Under the pieces are notes generated by a model. It did no database searches and was not told where the DNA came from. It was given only the letters and a program-made list of their open reading frames with translations. This document shows, one piece after another, positions 26,012 to 35,001 of a stretch of 46,924 nt of DNA (its first letter is position 1; each line of letters begins with the position of its first letter). The translations under genes were made by a program, and so were the position numbers. The stretch is from Streptomyces sp. SID486 (lineage in GTDB: Bacteria; Actinomycetota; Actinomycetes; Streptomycetales; Streptomycetaceae): contig NZ_WWJT01000764.1 of assembly GCF_009865385.1 (NCBI RefSeq), forward strand, positions 1 through 46,924, given 5' to 3'.

Positions 26012-26424
26012 CACCTCCACGACGCAAACGGCGCCGGCCGCAGCCGGTGGCACCCGCGCCCCCGCTGCCCCCGGAACCGGCACGGGGCCCGGAGAAACCC
26101 GGGAACCCCGAACGGCTCTACACGATCGCGGGATCCGCCGACGGCGCCCGCGCGGAACTCGACCTGGTGACGTTGATCGTGGCGCGCTCCGCGCCGCCGC
26201 CGTCGGCCTCGCCGGAGGAAGGGGCCGTGCTCCGGCTCTGCGACGCCCCGCTGTCCCTGGCCGAGCTGTCCGCGTATCTGCAGCTGCCGTTCAGCGCGAT
26301 GACCGTGGTGATCACCAAGCTGATCACGGCTCATCTGGTGCAGGCACGCGCCCCGATCGTCCGCCAGGCGGTTCCCGACCGATCACTCCTCGAAGCGGTG
26401 ATGCATGGACTTCAACGGCTCTGA
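26008..26424 (+). CDS. cvnC9: DUF742 protein CvnC
   Basis: The 138-residue protein has a basic, Pro-rich N-terminal tail (about 1-35) and a DUF742 winged-helix-like domain (RLYTIAGSADG, then LSLAELSAYLQLPFSAMTVVITKLI). It has no catalytic motif and probably links CvnA and CvnD. It overlaps both neighbours, cvnD by 20 bp. Confidence 0.88.
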   Translation: MTPPRRKRRRPQPVAPAPPLPPEPARGPEKPGNPERLYTIAGSADGARAELDLVTLIVARSAPPPSASPEEGAVLRLCDAPLSLAELSAYLQLPFSAMTVVITKLITAHLVQARAPIVRQAVPDRSLLEAVMHGLQRL

Positions 26425-27025
26425 CACGATCCCCGGCCCGCGCACCGAGGACCATCTGCCGCACACGGCCCAGGCGGCGGTGAAGATCGTGATCGTGGGC
26501 GGCTTCGGTGTCGGCAAGACCACCATGGTCGGCTCCGTCAGCGAGATCAGGCCGCTGACCACCGAGGAGACCATGACCCAGGCCGGCATCGGCGTGGACG
26601 ACAACTACGGCTCCGACTCCAAGACCGCCACCACCGTGGCCATGGACTTCGGCCGCATCAGCATCACCGACAAACTGGTGCTCTACCTCTTCGGCACCCC
26701 CGGCCAGGAGCGCTTCTGGTTCCTGTGGAACGGCCTGTTCGAAGGCGCGCTCGGCGCGGTCGTCCTGGTCGACACCCGGCGCCTCGAAGTCAGCTTCGAC
26801 GTCATGGGCCGGCTGGAGGAGCGCGGCGTGCCCTTCGTCGTGGCCGTCAACACCTTTCCGGACGCGCCCCGTTACCCGACCGAGGAACTGCGCACCGCGC
26901 TCGACCTGGCCCCGGAGATCCCGATCATCGACTGCGACGTGCGCCGCCGGGCCTCCAGCAAGGACGTGCTGATGACCCTCATGCGCTTCCTGCACTCGCT
27001 CGCCATGTCCGGTGCTCTCACCTGA
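26405..27025 (+). CDS. cvnD9: Small Ras-like GTPase CvnD
   Basis: The 206-residue protein is a bacterial small GTPase. The P-loop is GGFGVGKTTM at about 32-41, the switch II motif is FGTPGQERFWFLW, and the base-recognition motif reads NTFPDA in place of NKxD. It is the G-protein switch of the conservon. It starts inside the end of cvnC. Confidence 0.92.
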   Translation: MDFNGSDTIPGPRTEDHLPHTAQAAVKIVIVGGFGVGKTTMVGSVSEIRPLTTEETMTQAGIGVDDNYGSDSKTATTVAMDFGRISITDKLVLYLFGTPGQERFWFLWNGLFEGALGAVVLVDTRRLEVSFDVMGRLEERGVPFVVAVNTFPDAPRYPTEELRTALDLAPEIPIIDCDVRRRASSKDVLMTLMRFLHSLAMSGALT

Positions 27026-27077
27026 CCTGCGACCTGCCGTCGACCGACCCCCACCCCATCCGTTCCGGAGCGACACC

Positions 27078-28568
27078 GTGACGTCTGAATCCCCCTCACC
27101 GACCGGCACAGCCCCCACGTCCGGCCCGCCGCCGGGCTGCCCCGCGCACGGCCTCGGCCCCGGGGCGGTGCACCGGCTCTACGGCCCCGAGGCCGAGGAC
27201 CTCGGCGGCCTCTACGACCGGCTGCGCGAGCAGCACGGCACCGTGGCCCCCGTCCTGCTGCACGACGACGTACCGATGTGGGTGGTGCTCGGGCACGCCG
27301 AGAACCTCCAGCTGGTGCGCAGCCCCTCGCAGTACACCCGGGACAGCCGGATCTGGACCCCGCTGAGGGAGGGCATGGTCAAGCCCGACCACCCCCTCAT
27401 GCCGCACATCGCCTGGCAGCCCATCTGCTCCCACGCCGAGGGCGACGAACACCAGCGGCTGCGCGCGGCGGTCACCGCGGCCATGGCCACCATCGACCAC
27501 CGCAGTGTCCGCCGCCACATCGGCCGCTACACCCAGGGGCTGGTGAACAGCTTCTGCGAGCGGGGCCGGGCCGAGCTGGTCTCCCAGTTCGCCGAGCACC
27601 TGCCGATGGCCGTGATGTGCGAGATCCTCGGCATGCCCGAGGAGTACAACGACCGGATGGTGCAGGCCGCGCGGGACGCCCTGAAGGGCACCGAGACGGC
27701 CATCCAGAGCCACACCTACGTCATGGACGCGCTGAGCCGGCTCACCACCCGCCGCCGCGCCCGGCCCGAGGACGACTTCACCAGTCACCTCGTCAGCCAC
27801 CCGGCGGGCCTGAGCGACGACGAGGTCCGCGAACACCTGCGGCTCGTCCTCTTCGCGGCCTACGAGGCCACCGCGAACCTCCTGGCCAACGCGCTGCGCA
27901 TGGTCCTCACCGAGCCGGGCTTCCGGGCCCAGCTCAACGGCGGCCAGATGACCGTGCCGGAGGCGATCGAGCAGTCCCTGTGGGACGAGCCGCCGTTCAG
28001 CACAGTCTTCGGGTACTTCGCCAAGCAGGACACGGAGCTGGGCGGCCGCCGCATCCGCAAGGGCGACGGACTGCTCTTCGCGCCCGCCCCGGGCAACCTG
28101 GACCCGCGGGTGCGGCCCGACCTGGCCGCGAGCATGCAGGGCAACCGCTCCCACCTCGCCTTCGGCGGCGGGCCGCACGAGTGCCCCGGCCAGGACATCG
28201 GGCGCGCCATCGCCGACGTCGGCGTCGACGCGCTGCTGACCCGGCTGTCCGACATCCAGCTGGACTGCGCCGAGGAGGACCTGCGCTGGCGGTCCTCCAT
28301 CGCCTCCCGGCACCTGGTGGCCCTGCCGGTGCGCTTCGAACCCAAGCCGCAGCAGGACGTCGAACTGCCGCCGCGCGCCATGCCCGTCCCGCCGCAGCGC
28401 TCCACCTGGCAGGTCGGCACGCTGAGCAGCGACCCGGCCCCGGCCGAGGAGCCCCGGCCGTCGGCCGTGCCGCCGGCCTTCGCCCCGGACACCGCCCCGC
28501 CGCCCGCGTCCCCGGCCCGGCCCCGCGGCCTGTGGCGACAGCTGCTGCGCTGGTGGCGCGGCGAGTGA
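27078..28568 (+). CDS. cvnE9: Conservon cytochrome P450 CvnE (CYP157-like)
   Basis: The 496-residue protein has the heme-binding motif FGGGPHECPGQD with Cys369. In the K-helix, where nearly all P450s have ExxR, it reads EQSLW (298-302), so the Arg is replaced. That is the known signature of the CYP157 family. The I-helix reads LFAAYEATANLL. The last 70 residues are Pro/Arg-rich and atypical. The GTG at 27078 has GGAG upstream and lies 52 bp after cvnD. The last conservon gene often encodes a P450; substrate unknown. Confidence 0.9.
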   Translation: MTSESPSPTGTAPTSGPPPGCPAHGLGPGAVHRLYGPEAEDLGGLYDRLREQHGTVAPVLLHDDVPMWVVLGHAENLQLVRSPSQYTRDSRIWTPLREGMVKPDHPLMPHIAWQPICSHAEGDEHQRLRAAVTAAMATIDHRSVRRHIGRYTQGLVNSFCERGRAELVSQFAEHLPMAVMCEILGMPEEYNDRMVQAARDALKGTETAIQSHTYVMDALSRLTTRRRARPEDDFTSHLVSHPAGLSDDEVREHLRLVLFAAYEATANLLANALRMVLTEPGFRAQLNGGQMTVPEAIEQSLWDEPPFSTVFGYFAKQDTELGGRRIRKGDGLLFAPAPGNLDPRVRPDLAASMQGNRSHLAFGGGPHECPGQDIGRAIADVGVDALLTRLSDIQLDCAEEDLRWRSSIASRHLVALPVRFEPKPQQDVELPPRAMPVPPQRSTWQVGTLSSDPAPAEEPRPSAVPPAFAPDTAPPPASPARPRGLWRQLLRWWRGE

Positions 28569-28598
28569 CGCGGGGCCCGTCACCGGGGCGCCGGCGCC

Positions 28599-28670
28599 GG
28601 GCCCGGTAGAGCCGGCCGAGCCCGGTGACCGGCCGGGCCCGGTGACCGGCCGGGCCCGGTAGAGCCGGCC
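28599..28670. repeat. 17-19-bp tandem repeat after the conservon
   Basis: Four imperfect units of the type GGGCCCGGTGACCGGCC start at 28599, 28618, 28635 and 28652. The array starts 30 bp after the P450 stop. The units are self-complementary and may also fold as terminators. Confidence 0.75.
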
Positions 28671-28703
28671 GGGGCTGGTCCGGCGGCTCAGGACGGCCGG
28701 GAA

Positions 28704-28818
28704 GGTCAGGACGGCCAGGAAGGTCAGGGCCGGGGAGGTCAGGGCCGGGGAGGTCAGGGCCGGGAAGGTCAGGGCCGGGAAGGTCAGGACGGCCAGGCGG
28801 CTCAGGACGGCCAGGCGG
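28704..28818. repeat. 15/18-bp tandem array running into the rluA-like stop codon
   Basis: The motif GGTCAGG recurs at 28704, 28722, 28737, 28752, 28767 and 28782 (spacing 18, then 15). A perfect 17-mer (TCAGGACGGCCAGGCGG) is at 28784-28800 and again at 28802-28818. The second copy is the last codons and TGA of the minus-strand gene, so the array appears seeded by that gene end. Confidence 0.85.
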
Positions 28819-29728
28819 TGAGCCGGCGCCCGCTGGTGAACGTGTGATCCGTGCCGGTGACCGGGTCGGTGAACCCCAGCCGCCGGGCGAGCAGTTGCAG
28901 CGGGCGCCGGAAGTCGCCGGCCGGCACCGGGGCGGTCACCTCGGGGTACAGGGGATCGCCGAGGATCGGCACCCCCAGCGAGGCCAGGTGCACCCGGAGC
29001 TGGTGGGTCTGGCCGGTCACCGGCAGGAGCCGGTACCGGCCCAGCCCGGCCCGGTGCTCGGCCAGTTCGACACGGGTCTCGGCGTTCGGCTCGCCCGCGA
29101 CCTCGCGTGCGGCCTGCACCCCGCGCTCCTTCACGATCCTGCTGCGCACGGTCCGCGGCAGGACGAGCGCGGGGTCGTAGGGCGCGACCGCCTCGTACTC
29201 CTTGCGCACCTGCCGGTCACGGAACAGCGTCTGGTAGGCGCCGCGCTCCTCGGGCCGGACCGTGAACAGCACCAGCCCGGCGGTGAGCCGGTCCAGACGG
29301 TGGGCCGCCGTCAGCGTGGGCACGCCCAGCTCGCGCCGTAGCCGGGCCAGCGCGGTCTCGGCGATGTGCGAGCCCCGCGGCGTCGTGGCCAGGAAGTGCG
29401 GCTTGTCGGCCACCACGATGTGCTCGTCCCGGTACACGACCTCCACCGGGTACGGCACGGGCACCTCGGCGGGCAGGTCGCGGTGGAACCAGACGGACAT
29501 GCCCGCCCGGTAGGGGGCGTCCGGCGCCACGGGCCGCCCGTCGGCCCCGACCACCAGTCCGTCGGCGAACATCGACTCGACCATGCCGGGACCGGCCCCG
29601 GTGAGCCGTGCCACCAGGTGCTCGCGCACGGTGGCCCACGCCCCGTCCGCGGGCAGCCTCACCCGTACGGGGTCCACCCCGTGGCGTTGCGGGAGCGGGG
29701 CGGGCGGGGGCGGCGTACGGCGTCTCAT
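28802..29728 (-). CDS. RluA-family pseudouridine synthase
   Basis: The 308-residue protein has the RluA signature HRLDRLTAGLVLF with the catalytic Asp. An S4-like N-terminal part (about 20-85) and the DKPHFLATTPRG motif are present. It isomerises uridine in rRNA or tRNA; the target cannot be told. The ATG at 29728 is chosen because a -10-like TACCCT (29742-29737) lies 8 nt upstream, suggesting a leaderless mRNA; a TTG at 29737 is also in frame. The C-terminal codons are copied in the downstream array. Confidence 0.88.
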   Translation of the reverse strand: MRRRTPPPPAPLPQRHGVDPVRVRLPADGAWATVREHLVARLTGAGPGMVESMFADGLVVGADGRPVAPDAPYRAGMSVWFHRDLPAEVPVPYPVEVVYRDEHIVVADKPHFLATTPRGSHIAETALARLRRELGVPTLTAAHRLDRLTAGLVLFTVRPEERGAYQTLFRDRQVRKEYEAVAPYDPALVLPRTVRSRIVKERGVQAAREVAGEPNAETRVELAEHRAGLGRYRLLPVTGQTHQLRVHLASLGVPILGDPLYPEVTAPVPAGDFRRPLQLLARRLGFTDPVTGTDHTFTSGRRLTAWPS

Positions 29729-29745
29729 CGGGGTCAAGGGTACGG

Positions 29746-29824
29746 CGGCACGGTGCCGGCGGTGCCGTGCCGGGAAGGGGCGGGCGGCCCGGTCTGGCGT
29801 GCCGGGAAGGGGCGGGCGGCCCGG
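29746..29824. repeat. Hairpin and 26-bp direct repeat between the RluA-like and SIP genes
   Basis: CGGCACGG (29746-29753) pairs with CCGTGCCG (29765-29772). A 26-bp sequence at 29767-29792 is repeated exactly at 29799-29824, a 32-bp period. It lies downstream of the SIP gene, on its strand. Confidence 0.7.
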
Positions 29825-29925
29825 CCAGCCCCGGTGGGAGGCGGGTCACGCCGCATCCCGGCCGGGCGGTCGTGGGGGAGCCCACGCCCTCGACCGAGGC
29901 GCAGGCGAGGAGGGGGCGGGCCGGC

Positions 29926-30777
29926 TCAGGCGGCGGCTGCCGCCGGGTCGTTCTCCTGCTCGGCCTCGATCCGGGCGTTCCACTCCCGCTTGGACGCCTG
30001 CCATCCGTCCTCGTTGTGGCCGAGGCGCCAGTAGCCGGAGATCGACAGGTCCTCGCGCGGGACCTGCAGCTCCACCCGCAGCAGCCTGCGCAGCTCCTTC
30101 ACGAAGCCCGCCTCGCCGTGCACGAAGGCGTGCATCCGGCCCTTGGGGAACTCCAGCTCGCGCACCGCCTCCACCAGCGCCTCGCCGACCGGACGGTCCC
30201 CGCGGTGCAGCCAGACGACCCGTACCTCGGTGTCGATCTTCTGCTCCTCCTCGGGGCCGGACACCTCGACGAAGGCGTGGGCGCGCGCTCCGGCGGGCAG
30301 CGTCTCCAGGGCGCGGGCGATGGCGGGCAGCGCGCTCTCGTCACCGGCGAGCAGGTGCCAGTCGGCCGCCGCGTCGGGCGCGTACGCACCGCCGGGGCCC
30401 ATGAAGCGGACGGTATCGCCGGGCTGCGCCCGCAGGGCCCAGGGGCCGGCCAGGCCCTCGTCGCCGTGGACCACGAAGTCGAGGGTCAGTTCGCGCAGTT
30501 CGGGATCCCAGTCGCGCACGGTGTACGTGCGGGTCACCGGCCACTGCTCGCGCGGGAACTCGGCGCGGATCCGCTCCAGGTCGAAGGGCTCCGGGTAGGT
30601 GACACCGGCGGCGCCGAACAGCAGCTTCACATAGTGGTCGGTACAGGTGTCCGCGGCGAATCCGGCGAGACCCTCACCACCGAGCACCACGCGCTGCATG
30701 TGCGGGGTCAGCCGTTCGGTGCGCACCACCTGGGCGGTATGGGGCTTGCGCGGCTTTCGTCCCGGACGCTCTGCCAT
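29926..30777 (-). CDS. Siderophore-interacting FAD protein (ferric-siderophore reductase)
   Basis: The 283-residue protein matches the SIP family, which releases iron from ferric siderophores using FAD and NAD(P)H. The FAD site reads RTYTVRDWD, followed by FVVHGDEGLAGPWA and the GDESALPAIARALE segment typical of SIP. The C-terminus has GYWRLGHNEDGW. ATG 30777 has AGGAGG 5 nt upstream. An iron box lies in its promoter, so it should be made under iron starvation. Confidence 0.92.
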   Translation of the reverse strand: MAERPGRKPRKPHTAQVVRTERLTPHMQRVVLGGEGLAGFAADTCTDHYVKLLFGAAGVTYPEPFDLERIRAEFPREQWPVTRTYTVRDWDPELRELTLDFVVHGDEGLAGPWALRAQPGDTVRFMGPGGAYAPDAAADWHLLAGDESALPAIARALETLPAGARAHAFVEVSGPEEEQKIDTEVRVVWLHRGDRPVGEALVEAVRELEFPKGRMHAFVHGEAGFVKELRRLLRVELQVPREDLSISGYWRLGHNEDGWQASKREWNARIEAEQENDPAAAAA

Positions 30778-30793
30778 CACGGCCTCCTGCGGA

Positions 30794-30812
30794 GTTGGTT
30801 AGGTTTACCTAA
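30794..30812 (-). promoter_or_regulatory. Iron box (DmdR/IdeR-type operator)
   Basis: Read on the minus strand the 19-mer TTAGGTAAACCTAACCAAC matches 15 of 19 positions of the Streptomyces iron-box consensus as recalled. It lies 16 bp before the SIP start and overlaps a possible -10, suiting Fe-dependent repression. Confidence 0.8.
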
Positions 30813-30901
30813 GTTAGCACCCCGATCCGATGTGAGACCTCCTCCCAGGAGTCTTCCCGGGAGCGTTTTGCCGGAACATTCCGTACCGGTCGCCGCCCGG
30901 G

Positions 30902-31822
30902 TCAGCCCGTCAGCGTGGTCAGCAGCCGCTCCAGGGAGCCGCCGAGCCCCCAGCGGCGCGCCAGCTCCCGCAGGGCCGCCGGGTCGCGCGGGGCGTGCGG
31001 CAGGGTGGTGTCGACGTCCGGCAGGGGCACGTCTCCGGCCACCCGCACCACCTTCGGCGCGACCGCGACGTACGGCCGGGCCTCGGTGAGCCGCTTGCGC
31101 TGCGACGGCGTGAGCCGGGCCCGCGGATCGTCGACCGCCGCCATGATCCCGGCCAGGTCACCGAACTCGGCGAGCAGCTTCGCGGCCGTCTTCTCGCCGA
31201 TGCCGGCCACGCCCGGCAGGCCGTCGCTCGGGTCGCCGCGCAGCAGCGCCAGATCCGCGTACCCCCGCCCGTCGACGCCATACTTCTCGCGCAGCACCGC
31301 CTCGTCGGTCAGCTGCAGCGTGCCCACGCCCTTGAGCGGGTAGAGCACCCGGATCCCCCGCTCGTCGTCCACCAGCTGGTACAGGTCGCGGTCGCCGGTG
31401 ACGATGTCGACCGGCCCCGCCGCCCGCCCGGTGAACGTGCCGATCACGTCGTCCGCCTCGTACCCCGCGACGCCGACGCGGGCGATCCCGATCGCGTCCA
31501 GCACCTCCTCGATGACCGGCACCTGCGGGGCGAGGGTGTCCGGCACCTCCTCCTCGTCCGGACCGCCCTGGCGCTCCTCGGCGACCCGGTGGGCCTTGTA
31601 GGTGGGGATGAGATCCACCCGCCACTGCGGGCGCCAGTCGGCGTCCATGCAGGCCACCAGCCGGTCCGGCCGGTGGTCCGTGACCAGCCGGTCGATGAAG
31701 TCCAGCAGGCCGCGGACCGCGTTGACGGGCGTGCCGTCCGGCGCCTTCACGGAGTCCGGGACGCCGAAGTAGGCGCGGAAGTACAGCGAGGCGGTGTCGA
31801 GGAGCATCAGTCGTCCGGTCAC
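30902..31822 (-). CDS. 5'-3' exonuclease (FEN-like)
   Basis: The 306-residue protein is the stand-alone form of the DNA polymerase I 5' nuclease domain. Metal-ligand motifs are LLDTASLYFRAYFG, GYEADDVIGT and VTGDRDLYQLV. The H3TH DNA-binding motif (LRGDPSDGLPGVAGIGEKTAAKLL) follows. The role would be flap and RNA-primer removal in repair or replication. The GTG at 31822 is chosen by family start and lies 6 nt after a CATGAT -10-like hexamer; the longer frame is unsupported. Confidence 0.92.
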   Translation of the reverse strand: MTGRLMLLDTASLYFRAYFGVPDSVKAPDGTPVNAVRGLLDFIDRLVTDHRPDRLVACMDADWRPQWRVDLIPTYKAHRVAEERQGGPDEEEVPDTLAPQVPVIEEVLDAIGIARVGVAGYEADDVIGTFTGRAAGPVDIVTGDRDLYQLVDDERGIRVLYPLKGVGTLQLTDEAVLREKYGVDGRGYADLALLRGDPSDGLPGVAGIGEKTAAKLLAEFGDLAGIMAAVDDPRARLTPSQRKRLTEARPYVAVAPKVVRVAGDVPLPDVDTTLPHAPRDPAALRELARRWGLGGSLERLLTTLTG

Positions 31823-31924
31823 GCACGCATCATGCCGCACGGCACCGACAGCGGCCCTCCGCCCCGGAACGCGTTGCGTGCTGCGCACTGCCGTGAGCCC
31901 GGCCACTTACGGGTTTGCCTCCGC

Positions 31925-31953
31925 TTGACCTGGGGAGGCGCGGCCTCTGTCCT
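31925..31953 (+). promoter_or_regulatory. Candidate promoter of the betaine transporter operon
   Basis: TTGACC (31925-31930) is followed after 17 bp by TGTCCT (31948-31953), 22 bp before the start of the ATPase gene. Confidence 0.4.
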
Positions 31954-31974
31954 GTCACCGGAGGAGAGGTACGC

Positions 31975-33054
31975 GTGTCACCCAGGCTTGAGGCAGAGCA
32001 CCTGTTCAAGGTGTTCGGAAGAAGACCGGACGACGCAGTGGCCCGGCTGCGCGAAGGCACCGACCGGGCCGAACTGCGCGCCGACGGCACGACCGCGGCC
32101 GTGATCGACGCCTCGTTCCGCGTCGAGGCGGGCGAGATCTTCGTCGTGATGGGGCTGTCGGGCTCCGGCAAGTCCACCCTGCTGCGCATGCTCAACGGGC
32201 TGCTGGAGCCGACCGCGGGGCGCGTGCGCTTCGACGGCCAGGACCTGACCTCCCTCTCCGGCAAGGCGCTGCGCGAGCTGCGCTCGAAGAAGATCAGCAT
32301 GGTCTTCCAGCACTTCGCGCTGTTCCCGCACCGCAGTGTCCGCGACAACGCCGCCTACGGCCTGGAAGTGCAGGGCGTGCCCCGCGCCGAGCGCGAACGC
32401 CGCGCCGACGAGGCGCTCGCCCTGTGCGGCCTGGCCGGCTGGGAGAAGTCCTGGCCCGACGAGCTGTCCGGCGGCATGCAGCAGCGCGTCGGCCTCGCCC
32501 GCGCGCTCGCCACCGACGCGGACCTGCTGCTGATGGACGAGTCCTTCAGCGCCCTGGACCCGCTGATCCGCCGCGACATGCAGGACCAGCTGCTGGAACT
32601 CCAGAAGACCCTGAAGAAGACCATCGTCTTCATCACCCACGACCTGAACGAGGCCATGCGGCTCGGTGACCGCATCGCCGTCATGCGCGACGGGCGCATC
32701 GTCCAGACCGGCACGGCGCAGGACATCCTGCTGCGTCCGGAGGGCGACTACGTCGCCTCCTTCGTCCAGGACGTCGACCGCTCCCGCGTGCTGACCGCCG
32801 CCGCCGTGATGGACACCGACCTGCGCGGCGACGAGGCCGACTGCGGTTGCGAGACCGCGGCGCCCGGTACGCCGTTCACCGAGCTGTGCGCCATCAGCGC
32901 CCGGCTGTCCCATCCGGTGGCCGTCCTCGACGAGGGCCGGACCCTCGTCGGTGTGGTGCCCCGGCAGCGCCTGGTCGGCTTCCTCGGCGACGAGCCGGGC
33001 GGACCGGCGGCGTGCGACGGCAGCGGGGACAAGAAGGTGATCGGCCGTGCCTAG
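31975..33054 (+). CDS. Glycine betaine/proline ABC transporter ATP-binding protein
   Basis: The 359-residue ATPase is of the ProV/OpuAA type that powers osmoprotectant uptake. Walker A GLSGSGKST, signature LSGGMQQRV and the Walker B LLLMDESFSALDP are intact. The family N-terminal extension (LFKVFGRRPDDAVARL) is present. The C-terminal part (about 280-350) looks like a single CBS domain and contains a CGC motif. The GTG at 31975 has GGAGGAGAGG upstream. The stop overlaps the permease start by 8 bp. Confidence 0.93.
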   Translation: MSPRLEAEHLFKVFGRRPDDAVARLREGTDRAELRADGTTAAVIDASFRVEAGEIFVVMGLSGSGKSTLLRMLNGLLEPTAGRVRFDGQDLTSLSGKALRELRSKKISMVFQHFALFPHRSVRDNAAYGLEVQGVPRAERERRADEALALCGLAGWEKSWPDELSGGMQQRVGLARALATDADLLLMDESFSALDPLIRRDMQDQLLELQKTLKKTIVFITHDLNEAMRLGDRIAVMRDGRIVQTGTAQDILLRPEGDYVASFVQDVDRSRVLTAAAVMDTDLRGDEADCGCETAAPGTPFTELCAISARLSHPVAVLDEGRTLVGVVPRQRLVGFLGDEPGGPAACDGSGDKKVIGRA

Positions 33055-34861
33055 GATCCATCTCGGCGACTGGGTCGACTCCGGTGTCGACTGGCTCGTC
33101 AACCACCTGTCCTGGCTCTTCGACGCCGTCAAGGCGGTCATGGAGGGCATGTACGACGGCATCGACTCCGTGCTGGCCGCCCCCCAGCCGCTCCTGATGG
33201 CGGGCATTCTCGCCGTCGTCGCCTGGTGGCTGCGCGGCCTGCTCGCCGGTGTCCTCGCCTTCGCCGGCTTCGCCCTCGTGGACTCGCTCGACCTGTGGGA
33301 CCAGGCGATGTCCACGCTCGCCCTGGTCCTGGTGGCGACCGTGATCGCCCTGGTGATCGGGATCCCGCTGGGCATCTGGGCGGCCCGCTCCCAGGCGGTC
33401 AGCGCGGCCGTACGGCCGGTGCTGGACCTGCTCCAGACCATGCCGTCGATGGTCCTGCTGATCCCCGCCATGCTCTTCTTCGGCCTCGGCACCGCCCCCG
33501 GTGTCGTCGCCACCCTGATCTTCGCGCTGGCCCCGGGCGTCCGCATGACCGAACTGGGCATCCGCCAGGTCGACGCGGAACTGGTCGAGGCCGCCGAGGC
33601 GTTCGGCACGACCCCCCGCGACATCCTCTGGCGCGTCCAGCTGCCGCTCGCCCTGCCCACCATCATGGCCGGCGTCAACCAGGTGATCATGCTGGGCCTG
33701 TCCATGGTCGTCATCGCCGGCATGGTCGGCACCGGTGGCCTCGGCGGCGCGGTGAACCAGGCCATCGGCCAGGTCGACATCGGCTTCGGCTTCGAGGCGG
33801 GCGTCGGCATCGTCGTCCTCGCCATCTACCTGGACCGCGTCACCGGCGCCCTCGGCACCCACCTCTCCCCGCAGGGGCGCAGGGCCGCGGCGAAGGAGCG
33901 CACGCGCGCGTGGTCGTACCGCCCGCGCCCGGTCGTCGCCCTGGCCGGGGTCGTCGTCCTCGCCCTCGTCGCGGGCGGGATCGGGATCTTCGGCCCCTCC
34001 GCCGGCCCCTCCGAGGCGTCCGGCGCGAACGTCGGCAAGGGCAAGGAGATCAAGCTCGGCTACATCCCCTGGGACGAGGGCGTCGCCTCCACGTTCCTGT
34101 GGAAGGAACTGCTGGAGCAGCGCGGCTTCAAGGTGACCACGACCCAGTACGCGGCCGGCCCCCTCTACACCGGCCTGGCCACCGGCCAGCTCGACTTCGA
34201 GACCGACTCCTGGCTGCCCACCACCCATGCGGAGTACTGGGCGAAGTACGGCAAGCAGCTGGAGGACCTCGGCAAGTGGTACGGCCCCACCTCGCTGGAG
34301 CTGACCGTGCCGTCGTATGTCAAGGACGTGAACTCCCTGGCCGACCTCAGGGACCACGCCTCGGAGTTCGGCGGGAAGATCATCGGCATCGAGCCCAGCG
34401 CCGGCATGATGGGCCTGCTGAAGGACAAGGTGCTCAAGGAGTACGGCCTGGAGGGCGCGTACGACGTGGTCGACGGCTCCACGCCGGCCATGCTCGCCGA
34501 GCTGAAGCGCGCCTACGGCCGCAAGCAGCCCGTCGTCGTGACCCTGTGGTCGCCGCACTGGGCGTACAGCGACTACGGCCTGAAGAAGCTCAAGGACCCC
34601 GAGGGTGCCTGGGGCGAGGGCGACGGTGTGCACACCCTCGCCCGCAAGGGTTTCGCCGCCGACAACCCGCAGGTCGGGCAGTGGCTGAAGGACTTCTCCA
34701 TGACCGAGGAGCAGCTGACGAGCCTGGAGGCGCAGATCCAGAAGTCCGGCAAGGGGGACGAGCAGGGCGCCGTCCGCACCTGGCTGCGACAGCACCCGGG
34801 TCTGGCCGACAAGTGGGCGCCCGTCGCCGAGGACGCCGCCCGGAGCCAGGCGGCCGGGTGA
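33047..34861 (+). CDS. Glycine betaine/proline ABC permease fused to its substrate-binding domain
   Basis: The 604-residue protein is a permease (about 1-280) with several membrane helices and the EAA-like loop (VEAAEAFGTTPRDILWRVQLPLALPTI). A further membrane helix (about 285-305) links it to an OpuAC-type binding domain (about 325-600, starting IKLGYIPWDEGVAS). The fused layout, as in OpuABC, tethers the receptor to the pore. DFETDSWLPTTHAEYW is a typical betaine-binding segment. It starts inside the ATPase gene end. Confidence 0.93.
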   Translation: MPRIHLGDWVDSGVDWLVNHLSWLFDAVKAVMEGMYDGIDSVLAAPQPLLMAGILAVVAWWLRGLLAGVLAFAGFALVDSLDLWDQAMSTLALVLVATVIALVIGIPLGIWAARSQAVSAAVRPVLDLLQTMPSMVLLIPAMLFFGLGTAPGVVATLIFALAPGVRMTELGIRQVDAELVEAAEAFGTTPRDILWRVQLPLALPTIMAGVNQVIMLGLSMVVIAGMVGTGGLGGAVNQAIGQVDIGFGFEAGVGIVVLAIYLDRVTGALGTHLSPQGRRAAAKERTRAWSYRPRPVVALAGVVVLALVAGGIGIFGPSAGPSEASGANVGKGKEIKLGYIPWDEGVASTFLWKELLEQRGFKVTTTQYAAGPLYTGLATGQLDFETDSWLPTTHAEYWAKYGKQLEDLGKWYGPTSLELTVPSYVKDVNSLADLRDHASEFGGKIIGIEPSAGMMGLLKDKVLKEYGLEGAYDVVDGSTPAMLAELKRAYGRKQPVVVTLWSPHWAYSDYGLKKLKDPEGAWGEGDGVHTLARKGFAADNPQVGQWLKDFSMTEEQLTSLEAQIQKSGKGDEQGAVRTWLRQHPGLADKWAPVAEDAARSQAAG

Positions 34862-34882
34862 CCTGACCGGCCCGGACCGCCT

Positions 34883-34939
34883 CCCGAGGGGCGGGCGCCG
34901 CCGGACGCCCCACGCGTCCGGCGCCGCCCGCCCCTCGGG
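34883..34939. terminator. Terminator of the betaine transporter operon
   Basis: The 25-nt arms (34883-34907 and 34915-34939) pair with a single mismatch around a 7-nt loop, 21 bp after the stop. Confidence 0.85.
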
Positions 34940-35001
34940 GTGTCCGCGCCTACGGAACAGATCAGGCCAATCACCCTGGGTGAGCGGTGAGGGCGCGCGC
35001 A

